Source: Garcia nutans (taxonomy: Eukaryota; Streptophyta; Magnoliopsida; Malpighiales; Euphorbiaceae). Taken from it: 64,000 nucleotides of DNA. Position 1 is the first letter of the stretch; each line of letters opens with the position of its first letter. A program made the position numbers and the translations under genes. Below, piece by piece: positions 1 through 12,246 of this stretch. The stretch lies in assembly GCA_947685225.1 (NCBI GenBank), contig CANTUV010000024.1, forward strand, positions 10,682,001 to 10,746,000, given 5' to 3'. The notes under the pieces are model-generated. The model did not search any database. It saw only the letters and a program-made list of their open reading frames with translations, and was not told where the DNA came from.

Positions 1-535
1 CTAGCCGTGTCAAGCTCTGCCAAAATTTCCTTGAGGTGACATGGCCAAGCTTGATTTGGCTTGGCCATGTCTTGCTTGATTCATGCTCTTCTTTCTTTGT
101 TTTGATCTTCCAAGGGAGTTTTTGCACGTTAACCTAAAACAAACACTCAAAACAAACTTTAAACAAGAATCAAATGAAGCATTAACTAAAAACACATAAA
201 CATCATACTAAAAACTAGTACAAAAAATGATATAAACACTGGGATAAATTAAAACTACCAAAATGCTGAAATCACTAAATAAACATTAAAACTACCAAAA
301 TGCATGAAGAAAACAATAATTATCATAATAAATAAATAGCAATTTGAGGACAAAAACTAATAAAACAATAATAAATAAAATAAATATTATAGTATAGAAA
401 TAAATATTAAAATAAATAGTAAATATTAAAATAAATAAATAATAAATATTTAAATAAATAATAAATACCACAAAAATTATTTCAGACTGTTTTAAAATCT
501 TTGAAATAGACTTGGTAAAAAATTAAGGGTCTACA
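1..535 (-). mobile_element. Minus-strand LTR fragments (Tat LTR start joined to an E-like LTR piece)
   Basis: Read on the minus strand from 535, the sequence begins TGTAGACCCTTAATTTTTTA, the same LTR start seen at 24082 and 50109, and continues with the AT-rich TATTTATT stretch typical of these LTRs. From about 255 down to 1 it instead resembles the first 200 bases of the element E LTR (25573 onward): it shares GTACTAGTTTTTAGTATGAT, GTGCAAAAACTCCCTTGG and the ACATGGCC dyads. The canonical E start TGTTTAGATC is missing, so the junction is either a truncated nested copy or a related hybrid LTR. No coding sequence is present. Confidence 0.6.
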
Positions 536-539
536 GAAA

Positions 540-1700
540 GAAAGAAGAGCCATAAGATGATGGTTCTTGCAATACATCACCTTTCATGGAGAGTTATATC
601 GAAGATAGCCTGATGGGGTGCAATTGAGATGCTTGAGGAAGCCTGAAGTGGAGCATATCATGTCGAATATACATGAGGGAAGTTGCGGTCCACACATGAG
701 TGGTTTATCCCTAGTTAAGAAGATAATTCGATAAGGTTACTACTGGTTGACCATGGAGAGAGATTGTATTGAGTTTGTGAATAAGTGCCAATAATGTCTT
801 ATGCATAGTAATTTGAATCACATGCCTCTTGAAGAATTGCATTCTATGTCTTCACCTTGGCCCTTCACAACTTGGGGGATTGACATTATAGGAGAGATAC
901 ATCCGACAACTTCAAATGGTCACCATTTCATTGTAGTAGCAGTGGATTATTTTTCAAAGTGGGTTGAGGCTGAATTTTTTAATAAGCTGGGGGCAAGGCA
1001 AATGGCTAGATTTATTGAAAAGAATCTCATCTGCAGGTACAGGATCCCACACAGTGTGATATCGGACAATGGGGTACAGTTTCAAGGTGCAGTTAAAGAC
1101 TTATTCTCGAAGTACTAAATCCATCATCACTGATCCTCCCCTTATAAACCAAAGGCTAATAGTGTAGTAGAAGCAACAAACAAGATAATTAAGTAGATTT
1201 TGTCCAAGATGACCAAGACATATAGGGACTGGTCATAGATGCTTCCTTTTGCTTTGTGGGGATACAGAATAAGTGTGAGAACGCTGACTGGAATGACATT
1301 GTTCTCTTTAGTTTATGGGATGGAAGCAGTGTTGCCAATTGAGATAGAGTGATCCTGGAAGCTGAACTGCCCGAGAAGGAGTGGGCAGCGAGCAGATACA
1401 CACAGTTAGCTTTATTAGAAGAGAGGAGGTTGAAAGCACTGTATCATCATCAATTATATTAAAGAAAGATAGCTCGGGCCTATAGGTTAGGGTTAGAAAG
1501 TTTAGAATCGGCGACTTAGTGTTGAAGCAATGTATGCCTAGTGTCTTTAATCCAAGAGGAAAATTTAGGCCTAGTTAGGAAGGACCATATGTTGTGAAGC
1601 AAGTCATGAACAAAGGTGCAGTTAAGTTATCAGACATGGACGGGGACGAGTTTAGTGAGCCAGTGAACATCGACAGGTTGAAGAGGTTTTATGCATAAAA
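540..1700 (+). pseudogene. Tat-lineage integrase remnant (3' end of pol, element Tat1)
   Basis: Conceptual translation gives the end of a Ty3/gypsy pol of the Tat/Athila branch. An HHCC-like region comes first (IHEGSCGPHMSG, then GYYWLTMERDCIEFVNKC, at about 670-790). The catalytic core follows: SSPWPFTTWGIDIIGEI carries the first Asp, VISDNGVQF the second, and the Glu lies in NSVVEATNK near 1165. The C-terminal part ends near 1695 with EPVNIDRLKRFYA. Several stops interrupt the frame (for example in the GYYWL block, after DLFSKY and after ATNKIIK), so it is a dead copy. The longest open stretch is 801-1118. Upstream RT and RNase H are absent, cut off by the LTR fragment at 1-535. The PWPF-TWGID signature separates this copy from the Tekay integrases elsewhere in the window. 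Confidence 0.85.
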
Positions 1701-1704
1701 AAAT

Positions 1705-2830
1705 AAAAAAAGAAGAGCTTGCTAGGTTGAAAACCCAAAAGGGCGGCCTTGGCAAAAGTTAGAGTAGTACGGTAGTTTCAAAAACCTGAAAGAGCGGGCT
1801 TTGCAACAATTAGGGCTATACGAGAGAAAATCGTCAATTAGAAAACCCAAAAGGGCTTATTGGCAATATGAGTGAACTTGTGTATGCTGGCTTTATGTTT
1901 GGTTGTTCTCCAATTTAATAAAACAAAGTTAATATTAAAATTGTTCTATGTGCACTTTTTTAAGTGTTTGACCAAAAATTGATAAAACAAATAGCACAAT
2001 AGCAAATGGTGATGACAAATTATAAAAGGAAAAGAAACATCTCTTATTATTGTTTTCATTATTTTTATATCCTAACAATATTTTTTCAAAAGAAATTGAC
2101 AAATGTAAAATCTATGGCAGACGATAAGTGTAGCATGCAGGCCAGCTTTGCTTCAGTAGATCCAAGTAAGCTTCAGTCAGACAAGGTATGTCCAAGTCAG
2201 GAGTAAACTCAAAAACCTCGAGGCTCGGCTCCATACTGATGGTCAAGCCGGCAATTATCATAGCAAGTACCTCGATGAAGAGCAGTGAGAGGAACATACA
2301 TCAAATATGTCCGAATGGTGATACGAGAAATCTTCCACCAATGTACTAACCAATGGTTATTGATTGCAATGCATGAGTGGATCCAATCAACCCAGTCGGC
2401 ATATGAAGAAGCAGGGTGGAGTAGTTTCCTAGCAGAGTGATGTCATGACAGATATCTAGCAAAATCCATAGATAGAGTATCGCGCAAGCAAAGATGCTCC
2501 TAAAGCCAAATCTGTGAGCACAAGAAAAGAATTAAAAAAAGAAGAAGGGGCCATTAGGTCGAAAATTTGCAAGGACGGCCTAAGCAAAAATTAGGGCGGT
2601 TCGCTAGTTCCAAAAATCTGCAAGGGCAGTCTAGGCAAAAATTAGAATCAATATATATAAAAAAAGGGTCTGCTAAGTTGAAAACCTACAAGGGTGGCTC
2701 AGGCAAAAATAAGGACAGCTCGCTAGTTCTTAAAACCCGCAAGGGCGGACTAGGCAAAAATTAGAGCAATAAAAAAAGGCCTAAATTGAAAACTCGAAAA
2801 GACAATTTAGGTAATTACCAGAAGCAACAA
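1705..2830 (+). repeat. Tat1 3' untranslated region with degenerate ~50-bp repeats
   Basis: Two blocks (about 1725-1870 and 2550-2815) repeat a unit of the form AAAACCCGCAAGGGCGG followed by CTAGGCAAAAATTAG and a short spacer such as GGCTCGCTAGTTC. Units are roughly 45-60 bp and diverged. Between the blocks, unique sequence (2000-2540) holds no convincing coding region. Position directly after the integrase end and before the antisense reading frame fits the long repeat-rich 3' regions known in Tat elements. Confidence 0.65.
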
Positions 2831-3674
2831 CGGACTCTCAGCCAATCTCCTTGACAATCCTAATTTAAATTAGTCCAATCCAACTAAAGTCTCATCTTAG
2901 ATCACGGGTATCAGCGACAAGCCTCCTTCCATTTGGTTCATGATATCCAATACTCGTGGATCAATATCGCCATTGAAATAAACAATCAATAATTGGCCAA
3001 TCAAGCATAGACAAAGCATACGTCCCCATGCCTTGGTGGGGCCAAATGAGAAATGAAAAAGTTAATTAAGGGACCAAGCAAAATTTTCTCACCTCTTGTC
3101 AACCATAGAACTTCGGGCTTTGAAATATGGAACAGCATTTGCATCTTTTGTTGAGTTCTGGAAATAAATATAGGCAACACCATTGGTTGATTGCTTGGAT
3201 ATCCAAGGATAGCCTCAAACTCTTCAATCATTGGACATATCTAAAAGTCATTTATCTTAAATGTCCTAGAATTCACATCCCAAAAGGAATGGCATGTAAA
3301 AAAGAATGGTCCAATTTAATATTTTGAAAACACTTCAAAGTATTGATTTTAGACAAAGATAATTGTTCCCAATGAATGGCTTTCATATTTTTAAATAAAC
3401 CTTTTATTTTCTTCAAATTGAGTTTTTTCATTGTTGAAGATTAAAGGAAATTAAAATTGTTAAAAAGAATTTTGATGGTGAAATTAAAAATTCATGAAAA
3501 ATTTCCTAGCTTCTGTATGGGATCACAGAATGGAAAGAGAATTAATATAGGGAGATTGGCTATACCAAAGTTGACAAGGAAATGCTTGAGACCGAGACAT
3601 GCAAGGATAGGAAATCAATGATGAAATGGTTTTGAGTTGCCACATTGCCTTTAGTTTTGTGAATCAGTGCTACA
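2831..3674. other. Non-coding Tat1 3' region, nothing recognised
   Basis: AT-rich sequence between the repeat blocks and the antisense reading frame. Short open stretches exist on both strands (for example 3001-3231 minus, 3127-3327 plus) but overlap each other, have no recognisable domain and no supporting codon pattern. I see no RNA gene or terminal repeat here. Confidence 0.4.
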
Positions 3675-4455
3675 TTAGGGTTCTGAATTGTGAGAGGAAG
3701 GACCCATGATTATACCGTAGTAATAATAATGATAATAACAATATAAAAAAATTGAAAGCCAAAAGTTGCAGTAAAAGTGAAAATTATTATTATTATTATT
3801 ACAAAATTTCTCAATTAATAAAATAATAATGGATCGCTGAGAAGGAGGTGGTCGATCAAGATCAAACAAAGCCCTAAAAAAGTCATCGCCTGTTGGAAGA
3901 GGAGGCATATCATCTATCTCGAGTCCACCCAAAGAAGGAGCACCTGAACCTCTATTACCCTGAAATTTAGATCTGTAACGGTCCTCATCCAAAGTAGACG
4001 AAGGAATCTCTTGGTCATCAGTTTGGGGCCTCCCAAAAGATAAAGCACCCAGATCCCTCATTCCCCAGAATCGAAAGTCTCAAAAGTCTTGCTCTGACTG
4101 ATAGTACAATTTTTCAAAATGGGCAACCTGTTGGCGACTAGCAGCTAACTCCTCTTGCAGTTTCTTATTTTGGTCCTCAAGCATCCGCTGTGAGTCAGAA
4201 AGGGAAAGGGTAAGAGCATACATAATGATGCATACATATAGCATAAATCATTAAGGAATAGGATAACCTACCAGGTAACTCATATCAACGCCTTGTGAAT
4301 AAGATGGCATCTCCGGTTGATAAGAAAAAGAAAATGGAGGAGTGACGGAGGAAGGTCCAACCACATGACCAAATGAGCCAGTAGCCTGCAATAATCATTA
4401 AAACAATCAAAACAAGTTGAAAAATGAGTAATTGAAATGGCAAAATGGTGAAAGT
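3675..4455 (-). pseudogene. Downstream part of antisense extra ORF of Tat1 (coiled-coil/low-complexity tail)
   Basis: The minus strand contains fragments of a reading frame. One piece near 4110-4200 reads as a short heptad-like stretch (SQRMLEDQNKKLQEEL) followed by QQVAHFEKLYYQSEQDF. A second, 3675-4061, reads MRDLGALSFGRPQTDD and an acidic/proline-rich stretch, then runs into an (AAT)n tract. CAG|GTAAAC at the 4455 end resembles a splice donor on the minus strand. I infer this is the far end of the antisense frame whose plant-mobile-domain-like part lies at 18040-19290, separated by the insertion of element A. Antisense extra ORFs between pol and the 3' LTR are described for Tat elements. 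Exon boundaries cannot be fixed from sequence alone. Confidence 0.4.
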
Positions 4456-4467
4456 TTACCTGAGAGG

Positions 4468-7446
4468 TGTAACGCCCTTATACCCTTTACACATATAATA
4501 CAAACACCCAGTATATGTAGAATATGCATATACGGTACAAAAATGTCATGATCCGATTTAATAAAAATTTTCACATTTCTGATTTAAAATTTAAAATACA
4601 AAATATATAAAATTAAATAGTATATAAATATTCTTTACTTGTTATAAGAACTCAAAATAAACAATTTATATGAAAAATCTCTGGAAATAATTCACCAAAG
4701 TTTTGTCTGTATTTTGAACATCCCAAAATTTAGCAAAACACAACCTGCATCAGAAAACACTCCTAAATAATTTCAAATCACCATTTCACCCATACTCCAC
4801 AATTTCACCAAGTTTCTCAAATATATATATATATATAATTTAGAACACATTCAAACTGCCATTTCAAATAACTTAATTAAAACATTCTTTATAGTTTACA
4901 ATACAAAAAATCCAAAAAAAAAATGATATAATATGCATAATACCCAAACTATACAATAACATAAAATATATAAATGCTGCTGACAGTGTTTCTGATTTTG
5001 ATATCAACTCTACAATCACAATCACAAGTCTAGACCTGACCTGGTCTAGAAGAACTCTCTGGCTCAGCCGCACGATGTAAATAACTGTGCTAAGCCAAAA
5101 GCCTAGCGATACAAACTTGATAAAAATAAAACTCAAATGTAATGCCAATGCTCAATGCATATGAATATCACATCATTCCATTTCCTCATACTTTTCAAAT
5201 ATTTCACAATCCACGATTCACATAAAAACAAACACAAGCATGGGCCCAATGATAACTAATATGTTATTCAAATTCCAGAGTTACTCTTTTGGAATATAAT
5301 GACACCATGTGTCTAGCCCCAAAGGAAAAATATCAATGTAATAGTCCACCTAGGTCTTAGATTATGACCCGGTCTTTTCACCCAGCCTAGTTTCAAGTAC
5401 TTATTTCTGAGGCTTACGACCCGGCCTTTTCACCTTAAAAATATTTTTACAGTGACGCCCAGGGTCTAGCCCGAAGGCCAATCATAGGCATGCCGCCAAA
5501 CACAGAACTCTGAAAATTGAATAACATACTAGGCACACAATTTATTCACATTTCTTATTATCTATCTCTTTCTCATTGTCACATAATCAAGCTAGGCACA
5601 ATGCCTTACTTTATCATCTTTTTCTCATTTCTCTCATTTATATCGACATCAATTCATTTCATTATGTTTTCACATATCTCATTGCATTATACCACATTTT
5701 TGTACTTACAACACATTACCCAATTATTTTGGGTATTTCCACATAATTCACATATTAATCACATTTAATGTAATCTAGCCAATACCAATGGCTTTTTTCC
5801 AATGCACTTAATGCATACACAACAAATGGCATTACCCAAACACTTTGGGTCATTTTCACATAATACACATATTTCACATTTTACACAATTTAGCCATTAT
5901 CAATGGCTTTTCACAATACATTTAACACATATATGACATTACAAATGTCATAGCACATTATTCATACATGACCAATATATCAAGTAGCTTAACACATTTT
6001 CTAACAAAAATGTGTAAAGCCCAAATGTCAAGCAAACATAACTAATGTATTCACTTACCTCAAATAGCAACCGAAATAAGCTTAAAACAGCCTCCAATCC
6101 GATCCTTCCAACTTGCCCTTCACCACTTGGATGAAGCAAATCGACCTTCCTCAATGCCTAAACCAAATGTGATAACAAATAATCATTTAGTGTCACATTT
6201 AATAGTATTTTCAATATTAAACCACAATTAAACCCCATCTAAGCAAAAATCCCAAAAGTTAAGGCTAAACTCACTTTAACATTGGATTCTCATACTAGGC
6301 CATTCAATTTAATATTTTAAGTTTATTTATATTATTAGAACATATTTTAATACACTTAAATCATTTATATTATAAAAACACATGCTTATACACAAAATCC
6401 TAAAATGACATAACCTTCTCCCATTGAAGGTTTTCTGTTCCGACACAATCCATTAATCATTTTAAGCTTATATCCATCACTTCTATCACCAAACAACAAG
6501 AGTAAACCAATAAAATTATACAATTCAACAACTTCAGAAAAATCATTTTCCAAAACCCTAAATCACACTTCCATTCTCAAACTCCAACCAAACACAACCA
6601 AATCCATTATTTGACTTTAAAATACTTGTTTAAGAACCAAAACAACTCATTTAGAACCAATTTGCATAATTAAAAACCATGATTTCTCAAACTCTAAAAG
6701 TCCATAACCCTAAATTCTCTCTCTTCACCATTATTTATCCAAATTCAACCATTTCTTCAATCCAACCTTAAAATCATTAATAACTACCCAAAATAACTTC
6801 ATACACACCAATTCGAACAATTATAACAGACTACTTAAAAATCCAACATCTCACATATTCAAAATTTTCATGGAAATCCAAAGAAAAACTAAAGAACTTA
6901 CTTTTTCAAGTGGAAATCACTAGAAATCCTCTTTGAACCTTTGAAATCCTTCAATTCTTGGAGCTACGAAGAAAAAAAATGCTTGAGCTTTCTCCTATGG
7001 TGGTTCGGCCAAGAAGAAGAAGAAGAAGAAGAAGAAGACTAATTTTTTTTTAATTTCTCTTTCCTTTCATCTTTTAATAATTAATTAACCATATATATAT
7101 TTTATAACAATTTAATAATTAATAATTTAATTATTTATTAAAGAAATTAAAAGACTAAAAATCCATCATCCATTCAAAAATAATTTATTTTTGAATTATT
7201 TTATTAATTTTAAAATTTTGAAATTTATTTATAAAAATGCCATTGGAATTTGACTTTTCTTTTAAAAAGTGTTGACTTTATATGTTATGTATATTTTACA
7301 TATATATCACATATATATTTTACTTTTTCATTTAAAATCTCTTCATTTTTCATTTAAAACTATTAATTTAATTTATCCTATTAAATTATAATTTATTTTA
7401 TCAAATTTCTAAAAATTAAAAATTTTCAAAAATTTGGGATATTACA
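4468..7446 (-). repeat. Element A left LTR (3' LTR of the minus-strand element)
   Basis: It starts TGTAACGCCC and ends GGGATATTACA on the plus strand (2979 bp), with the TG/CA ends of an LTR. A (GAA)n tract at 7009-7038 lies next to CTATGGTGGTTCGGCC; on the minus strand this falls just after a probable transcription start region. Two core modules at 5350-5441 (ATGACCCGGTCTTTTCACC and CTTACGACCCGGCCTTTTCA) are each flanked by complementary arms. Confidence 0.88.
5350..5441 (-). repeat. Stem-loop modules in left LTR of A
   Basis: Module 1 has arms CTAGG (5350-5354) and CCTAG (5386-5390) around ATGACCCGGTCTTTTCACC. Module 2 has imperfect arms ATTTCTGAGG and CCTTAAAAAT around CTTACGACCCGGCCTTTTCA. 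The core is shared with modules in the right LTR of A and in the LTRs of C and D, while the arms differ. Confidence 0.6.
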
Positions 7447-7463
7447 ATTCTCTCCCCCTAAAA
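7447..7463 (-). promoter_or_regulatory. Polypurine tract of element A
   Basis: On the minus strand TTTTAGGGGGAGAGAAT directly precedes the left LTR. This is the expected place and composition of the plus-strand primer of the retrotransposon. The same tract is found in C (53751-53767) and D (60377-60394). Confidence 0.75.
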
Positions 7464-7530
7464 TAAATTTCGTCCTAGAAATTACATGCTCTCAAGTCTA
7501 GAACAATTGGGGATACTGACTCTGCATCGT

Positions 7531-8690
7531 CTACTCACTCTCCCATGTCGTATCCTCAATGGCATGATTTCGCCAAAGGACTTTCACAAGTGGCACCATC
7601 TTATTCCTCAATTCTTTAACCTCTCGTGCCAAAATCTCCATGGGTTCTTTCTCATAAGTTAGATCTGGACTCACATCAATGGACTCCACTGACAAGATAT
7701 GAGATGGGTCACACTTGTATCTCCGAAGCATTGAGACATGGAAGACATTATGTATTCGATCCAACTCAGGCGGCAAAGCTACTCTATAGGCCATTGGTCC
7801 AACTCTTTCCAGTACCTCATAAGGTCCTATGGAACGAGGACTCAACTTCTCTTTGCGGTCAAATCTCAAAATTTTCTTCCAAGGAGACACCTTCAAAAAC
7901 ACTTTATCTCCCATACTGAACTCTATGTCTCTTCTTTTTAAATCTGAATATGATTTCTATCGGTCTGAAGCCGCTTTCAGCCGACCCTAAATCAATTTCA
8001 CTTTCTCTTCTGTTTCTTTAATCAAATCAGGACCGACCAATTTACCTTCTCCAACCTCATCCCAACATAAAGGTGTCCTGCATCTCCTGCCATACATGGT
8101 CTCATAAGGTGCCATCCCAATACTAGACTGATGACTATTGTTATACGCAAACTCAATCAGTGGTAAGAATCTATCCCAGCTCCCAGTGAAATCAATGATA
8201 CAACTCCTCAACATATCCTCTAAAATTTGTATCACTCTCTCTGATTGCCCATCTGTCTGAGGATGGAAAGCAATACTAAAATGTAACCGAGAACCCAATG
8301 CATCCTGCAAACCCCTCCATTTAACCTCACTATCTCACTGATATACAACTCAGCCAATCTCTCAAGTGAGTAATCCATCCGAACTGAAAGAAAATGAGTA
8401 GTCTTTGTCATCCGATCAACTATTACCTAGATTGCATCATGCTTCTTCTGGGTCAAAGGCACTCCCATCACAAAATACATCATCACTCGCTTCCATTTCC
8501 ACTTTGGCACTGATACAGGTTGGAGCAACTCTGAAACCTGGTGCTCAGCCTTCACTCTCTGGCAAGTGAGACATATGGTTACAAACTCTACTATGTCCCT
8601 CTTCATACCTGACCACCAATAATGTCGCTTCAAGTCCTAATACATCTTGGTACTCCCAGGATACATAGCATAAAGTGACTGATGTGCTTA
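7531..8690 (-). pseudogene. Integrase and chromodomain of element A (broken)
   Basis: Minus-strand pieces in different frames: zinc-binding end (8427-8633, HYWWSGMKRDIVEFVTICLTC), core fragment with PQTDGQSERVIQILEDML holding the catalytic Glu (7987-8310), then the C-terminal GPY/F module (GPYEVLERVGPMAYRVALP) and a chromodomain-type tail (ILAREVKELRNKMVPLVKVL) at 7531-7914. The segment between 8310 and 8427 has lost the usual block with the second catalytic Asp: the frame jumps from SEIVRLNG to the DALGSRLHF block. Several stops and shifts are present. The chromodomain tail normally directs integration to particular chromatin; here it is only a relic. Confidence 0.85.
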
Positions 8691-10164
8691 CTCTAATATC
8701 ATCCTTTTCAATTCTACATCATCAGGAATACACAACCTATCTCTGTACAATAGACTGCTATCATCCCTGACATAAAAGTCTCGACTCTCCCCCTTCTGAC
8801 AAACCAACACAATCTTCTGGATTCTCTCATTTGCTAACTGAGCCTTCTTAATATGATCCAACAAGATTGGCCTCAATTGTAACTGAGCCAACAAAACACC
8901 ATCATCACAAGACTCAAATCTGGCATGCAACGCTCTCAACTCAACAAGAAATGAGAGCGAACAAGCAGTCAAACCTGCCAAAGACTTCCGACTCAAGGCA
9001 TCAGCAACAACATTTTCCTTGCTAGGATGATAATCAATCAAACAGTCATAGTCTTTAATCAACTCTAACCATCATCTTTGTCAAAGATTCAACTCTCTCT
9101 AAACACCAGATACTTCAAACTCTTATGATTAGTATAAATGAAGCATTTCTCCCCATATAAGTAATGTCGTAAATCTCTAATCCGAAAACTATAGCTGCTA
9201 ATTCCAAATCATGCATCGGATAGTTCAGATCATATGGCATCAACTGTCGAGAGACATAAGCAATGACTCTACCCTCTTGCATCAGAACACAACCTAACCC
9301 ACTATGTGAAGCATCACTATAAATCATATAAGGTTTACCTTCCACTTATAGGGTAAGGACAGGAGCCTGAGTCAACATCTCCCTCAGTTGCTCAAAACTC
9401 GCCTGACACCAATCTGTCCACACAAATCTAACTCCTTTCCGAAGTAATCTGGTGAGTGGAGTAGCTATCATAGAAAAACCTTTCACAAACAGGCGATAAT
9501 ATCCTACCAAACCTAGAAAACTTCTAACCTCTGTCACAGTCTTCGGTGGACTCCAATTCAATCTAGCCTCAACTTTACTCGAAAAAACTCTAATACCCTC
9601 TGATGAAACCACATGACTGAGAAAAGCTACCTGATCTAGCCAAAACTCACACTTAGATAGTTTAGCATACAATTGCTTCTCTCTCAGAGTCTGCAATACA
9701 ATCTGCAAATGCCTATCATGATCCTCCTCATTATGCGGATACACCAAAATGTCATCAATGAAGACCACCACAACCTGATCTAAATATGGTCTGAACACTC
9801 TATTCATCAAATCCATAAAAGTTGTTGGTGCATTCATCAATCCAAAGGGCATCACCAGAAACTCATAATGATCATTCCTCATGCGAAAAGCTATCTTGGG
9901 TACATCCACATCTCTGACTCTCTACTTATGGTACCCTGATCTCAGATCAATCTTAGAAAATACTGCTGCTCCCTTTAACTGATCAAAGAGATCATCTATC
10001 CGAGGTAATGGATACTTATTTTTGATGGTCACCATATTCAACTGCCTATAATCAATACATAATCTCAAGGTGCTATCCTTCTTCTTCACAAACAAAATAG
10101 GTGCTTCCCATGGAGGCACACTAGGGCGAATGAACCCTTTATCTAACAACTCCTGCAAGTGCAC
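8688..10164 (-). pseudogene. Reverse transcriptase and RNase H of element A (broken)
   Basis: RT is in two pieces. 9922-10164 reads FVKKKDSTLRLCIDYRQLN and DLFDQLKGAAVFSKIDLRSG. 9346-9909 reads YEFLVMPFGLMNAPTTFMDL and VVVFIDDILVYP, with the catalytic FIDD box. A stop after GYHK splits them. RNase H continues at 9115-9345 (MIYSDASHSGLGCVLMQEG, HDLELAAI). After a frameshift the third active-site motif reads TNHKSLKYL, an Asp-to-Asn change compared with TDHQSLKYL in element B. 8688-9062 holds the connection toward integrase (IDYHPSKENVVADALSRKS). Confidence 0.85.
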
Positions 10165-10800
10165 TTTAACTCTCTCAACTCAGCAGGTGCCATACGATAA
10201 GGAGTAATAGAGATATGAGTGGTACCAGGCAATAGATCAATACCAAACTCCACCTCTCTCTCGGGAGGTATCCCTAGCAACTTATTATAAAAAATATCTA
10301 AAATCTCGGCAACTGTAGGTATACTATCAAGCTGGGACCCCACTACTCTAGTATATACTATATGAGCAAGATATGCCTCACATCCCTTCTGAATCATCCT
10401 CCTAGTAGAAATAGCTGAAATAAACATGGATGAAAGATATCTCTGCTCACTAGATACCACCACATAATTACCATCATGTGTTCTTAGCGTAATAGGTTTC
10501 TTCTGACAATCTACCACGGCCCCATGCCTGGAAAACCAATCTATGCCTATAACCAGATCATACTCCCCGAAAGGCATCTCAATCAGGTCAGTGAGAAACT
10601 CCTCATCTTGAACAATAACTGGACTATCTCGGTGCACCCTGCTCACCACAACACTTTGCCCTAAAGGATTTGTGACCAAAACATCAAATCCTAAGGACTC
10701 AGAATACAAATCACTCACAGGCAAGATGGATGCAGTGATGTAAGAATGAGTCGACCCAGGGTCTAATAATGCAACAAATGAAGTACCAAATAAAGTAAAA
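10143..10800 (-). pseudogene. Aspartic protease region of element A
   Basis: The minus strand reads LDPGSTHSY near 10740-10770 (active-site motif D-P-G, the form also seen in element D), then LGFDVLVTNPLGQSVVVSRV, the flap region VIVQDEEFLTDLIEMPFGEY and DLVIGIDWFSRHGAVVDCQK. It continues into the linker before RT (MAPAELRELK) and then shifts frame. The protease would cut the gag-pol polyprotein in the virus-like particle. It has internal damage and is not expected to act. Confidence 0.75.
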
Positions 10801-10849
10801 GTACCAGCAATAAAAGCTAAAGCATCCGGCTACCTCTGTATCACATAAA

Positions 10850-12077
10850 CCTGTTGTGATTGCCCTGCCTCATCTGATCTACCTCTGACTATAGAACCTC
10901 CTCTCTGGCTAATCCCAGATCAACCACCTCTACCAAAACCTTTGCCATCTCAACCCCCTCTGACATTGGGTCGAGAATCTGCAGTATGTGCCTGTCTATC
11001 CTCTGGTGGCTCTGGACAATCTCTGATAAAATGGTCTAGCGACCCACATCTAAAACACACTCCTGAAGCACCTCTCCTCCAACAGACACCTCCATGTGCT
11101 TTACCACAATGAACACAAGTAGGTGGAGCAGGCCTCTGAGCCACTAGGGTCAGAGCACTAGCCATTAAAACTGCAGGTCTCTGTCTCTATCTCTGCAGCT
11201 GTACTGGCCTTCCAAACTGCCCCTAGCTCCTACTGAACCTCTAAAAATATCCCCTTCATCCTCTATTCATTGATGAAGACCCTGCCTCGCTCTGGGGTCT
11301 CCTAGCTCTGGTCTTCTTAACCCTGGCAGCTGCTGCAAGACCCTGTGCTCTCTCTACACTCCTGGCAGCTACAATTAACTGAGAAAAGTCTTGATACCAA
11401 GAGCCTGCTATGATACACATGATAGAGAGTCTCAGTCCCTCCTCAAGCTTCCTACACCTATCAATCTCATCAGAAATGATCCCACAAGCATAATGACTCA
11501 ACTGGATCAACTCAATCTCATACTTTGTCACTGTCCTGGTATCCTGTCTCAGACTCAGGAACTCCATCTTCTTTGCATCCTTATACTCCCTCGGAGTATA
11601 CTTCTGCTCAAATTCCCATAGGAAATCATCATAAATCAAAACTGGTGGATCAACTAAAGTATGTGGAACCGTCTTCCACCACTCATAGTCATCCTTATGT
11701 AACAAAGATCTAGCATAATCAAACTTCTCCTCTAGACTGGCCTGTAGCTGGATAAACGCTCTCTAGACCCTGTCTAGCCACTGCACTGCTACAGCAGGGT
11801 ATGTAGTACCAACAAAGTCCTCGGCTCTAAATTTTCTCAACTTATTACACTTCCTTACCGGCAACTACGGCTGCGGCGGCGGCTGCTGAACTGAAGCCTG
11901 CCTCAACAGCTCTACCATATGCCGTACCCAGCCAGGCGGGATCTCACCAGCTGTTAGTCTCACAGGCACATAAACATATGTCTCACCAGCAGGCATAACT
12001 CTAGCTCCATCTCTACCCTCATCAGGAGCCACACTCTCTGCACTACCCTCTACAGACTGATGCATCTGAGAAGCCAT
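10850..12077 (-). pseudogene. Gag of element A with CCHC zinc knuckle (broken)
   Basis: The start is the Met at 12077 (MASQMHQSVEGSAESVAPDE), giving an N-terminal piece to 11865. The capsid part is at 11256-11705 (DYEWWKTVPHTLVDPPVLIYDDFLWEFEQKY, quoted as separate motifs DYEWWKTV and FEQKYTPREYKDAKK). The nucleocapsid part at 10950-11165 holds CFRCGSLDHFIRDC, a CX2CX4HX4C knuckle, preceded by a second Cys/His cluster CVHCGKAHGGVC. Stops and frame changes separate the pieces. Gag would form the particle and bind the RNA. Confidence 0.8.
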
Positions 12078-12227
12078 AACTACCTATATCTGCAAACACA
12101 ATAGAAATTACTATATCAGAGATCAAAAATTACCAGTGCCAATGCATGTATTACAATTGAAAACTATTCTCAAATCCCCCCTTTTCTCTCTCTATCAACC
12201 CACCTAGGTCGAGAACCTCAAGCCTAG

Positions 12228-12239
12228 GCTCTAATACCA
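12228..12239 (-). promoter_or_regulatory. Primer binding site of element A
   Basis: On the minus strand TGGTATTAGAGC follows the 5' LTR end after a short AT spacer. It differs by one base from TGGTATCAGAGC, the initiator tRNA-Met site seen intact in element B at 37823. Confidence 0.75.
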
Positions 12240-12246
12240 AAATAAA

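Noticed and set aside
3675..4061. Independent 128-residue protein gene
   Set aside because: The end of the frame runs through an (AAT)n tract and there is no separate start context; better explained as the tail of the antisense Tat1 frame.
4468..12246. Reading the minus-strand gag and pol pieces of A as several small host genes
   Set aside because: All pieces align in order to one Tekay polyprotein between two LTRs.
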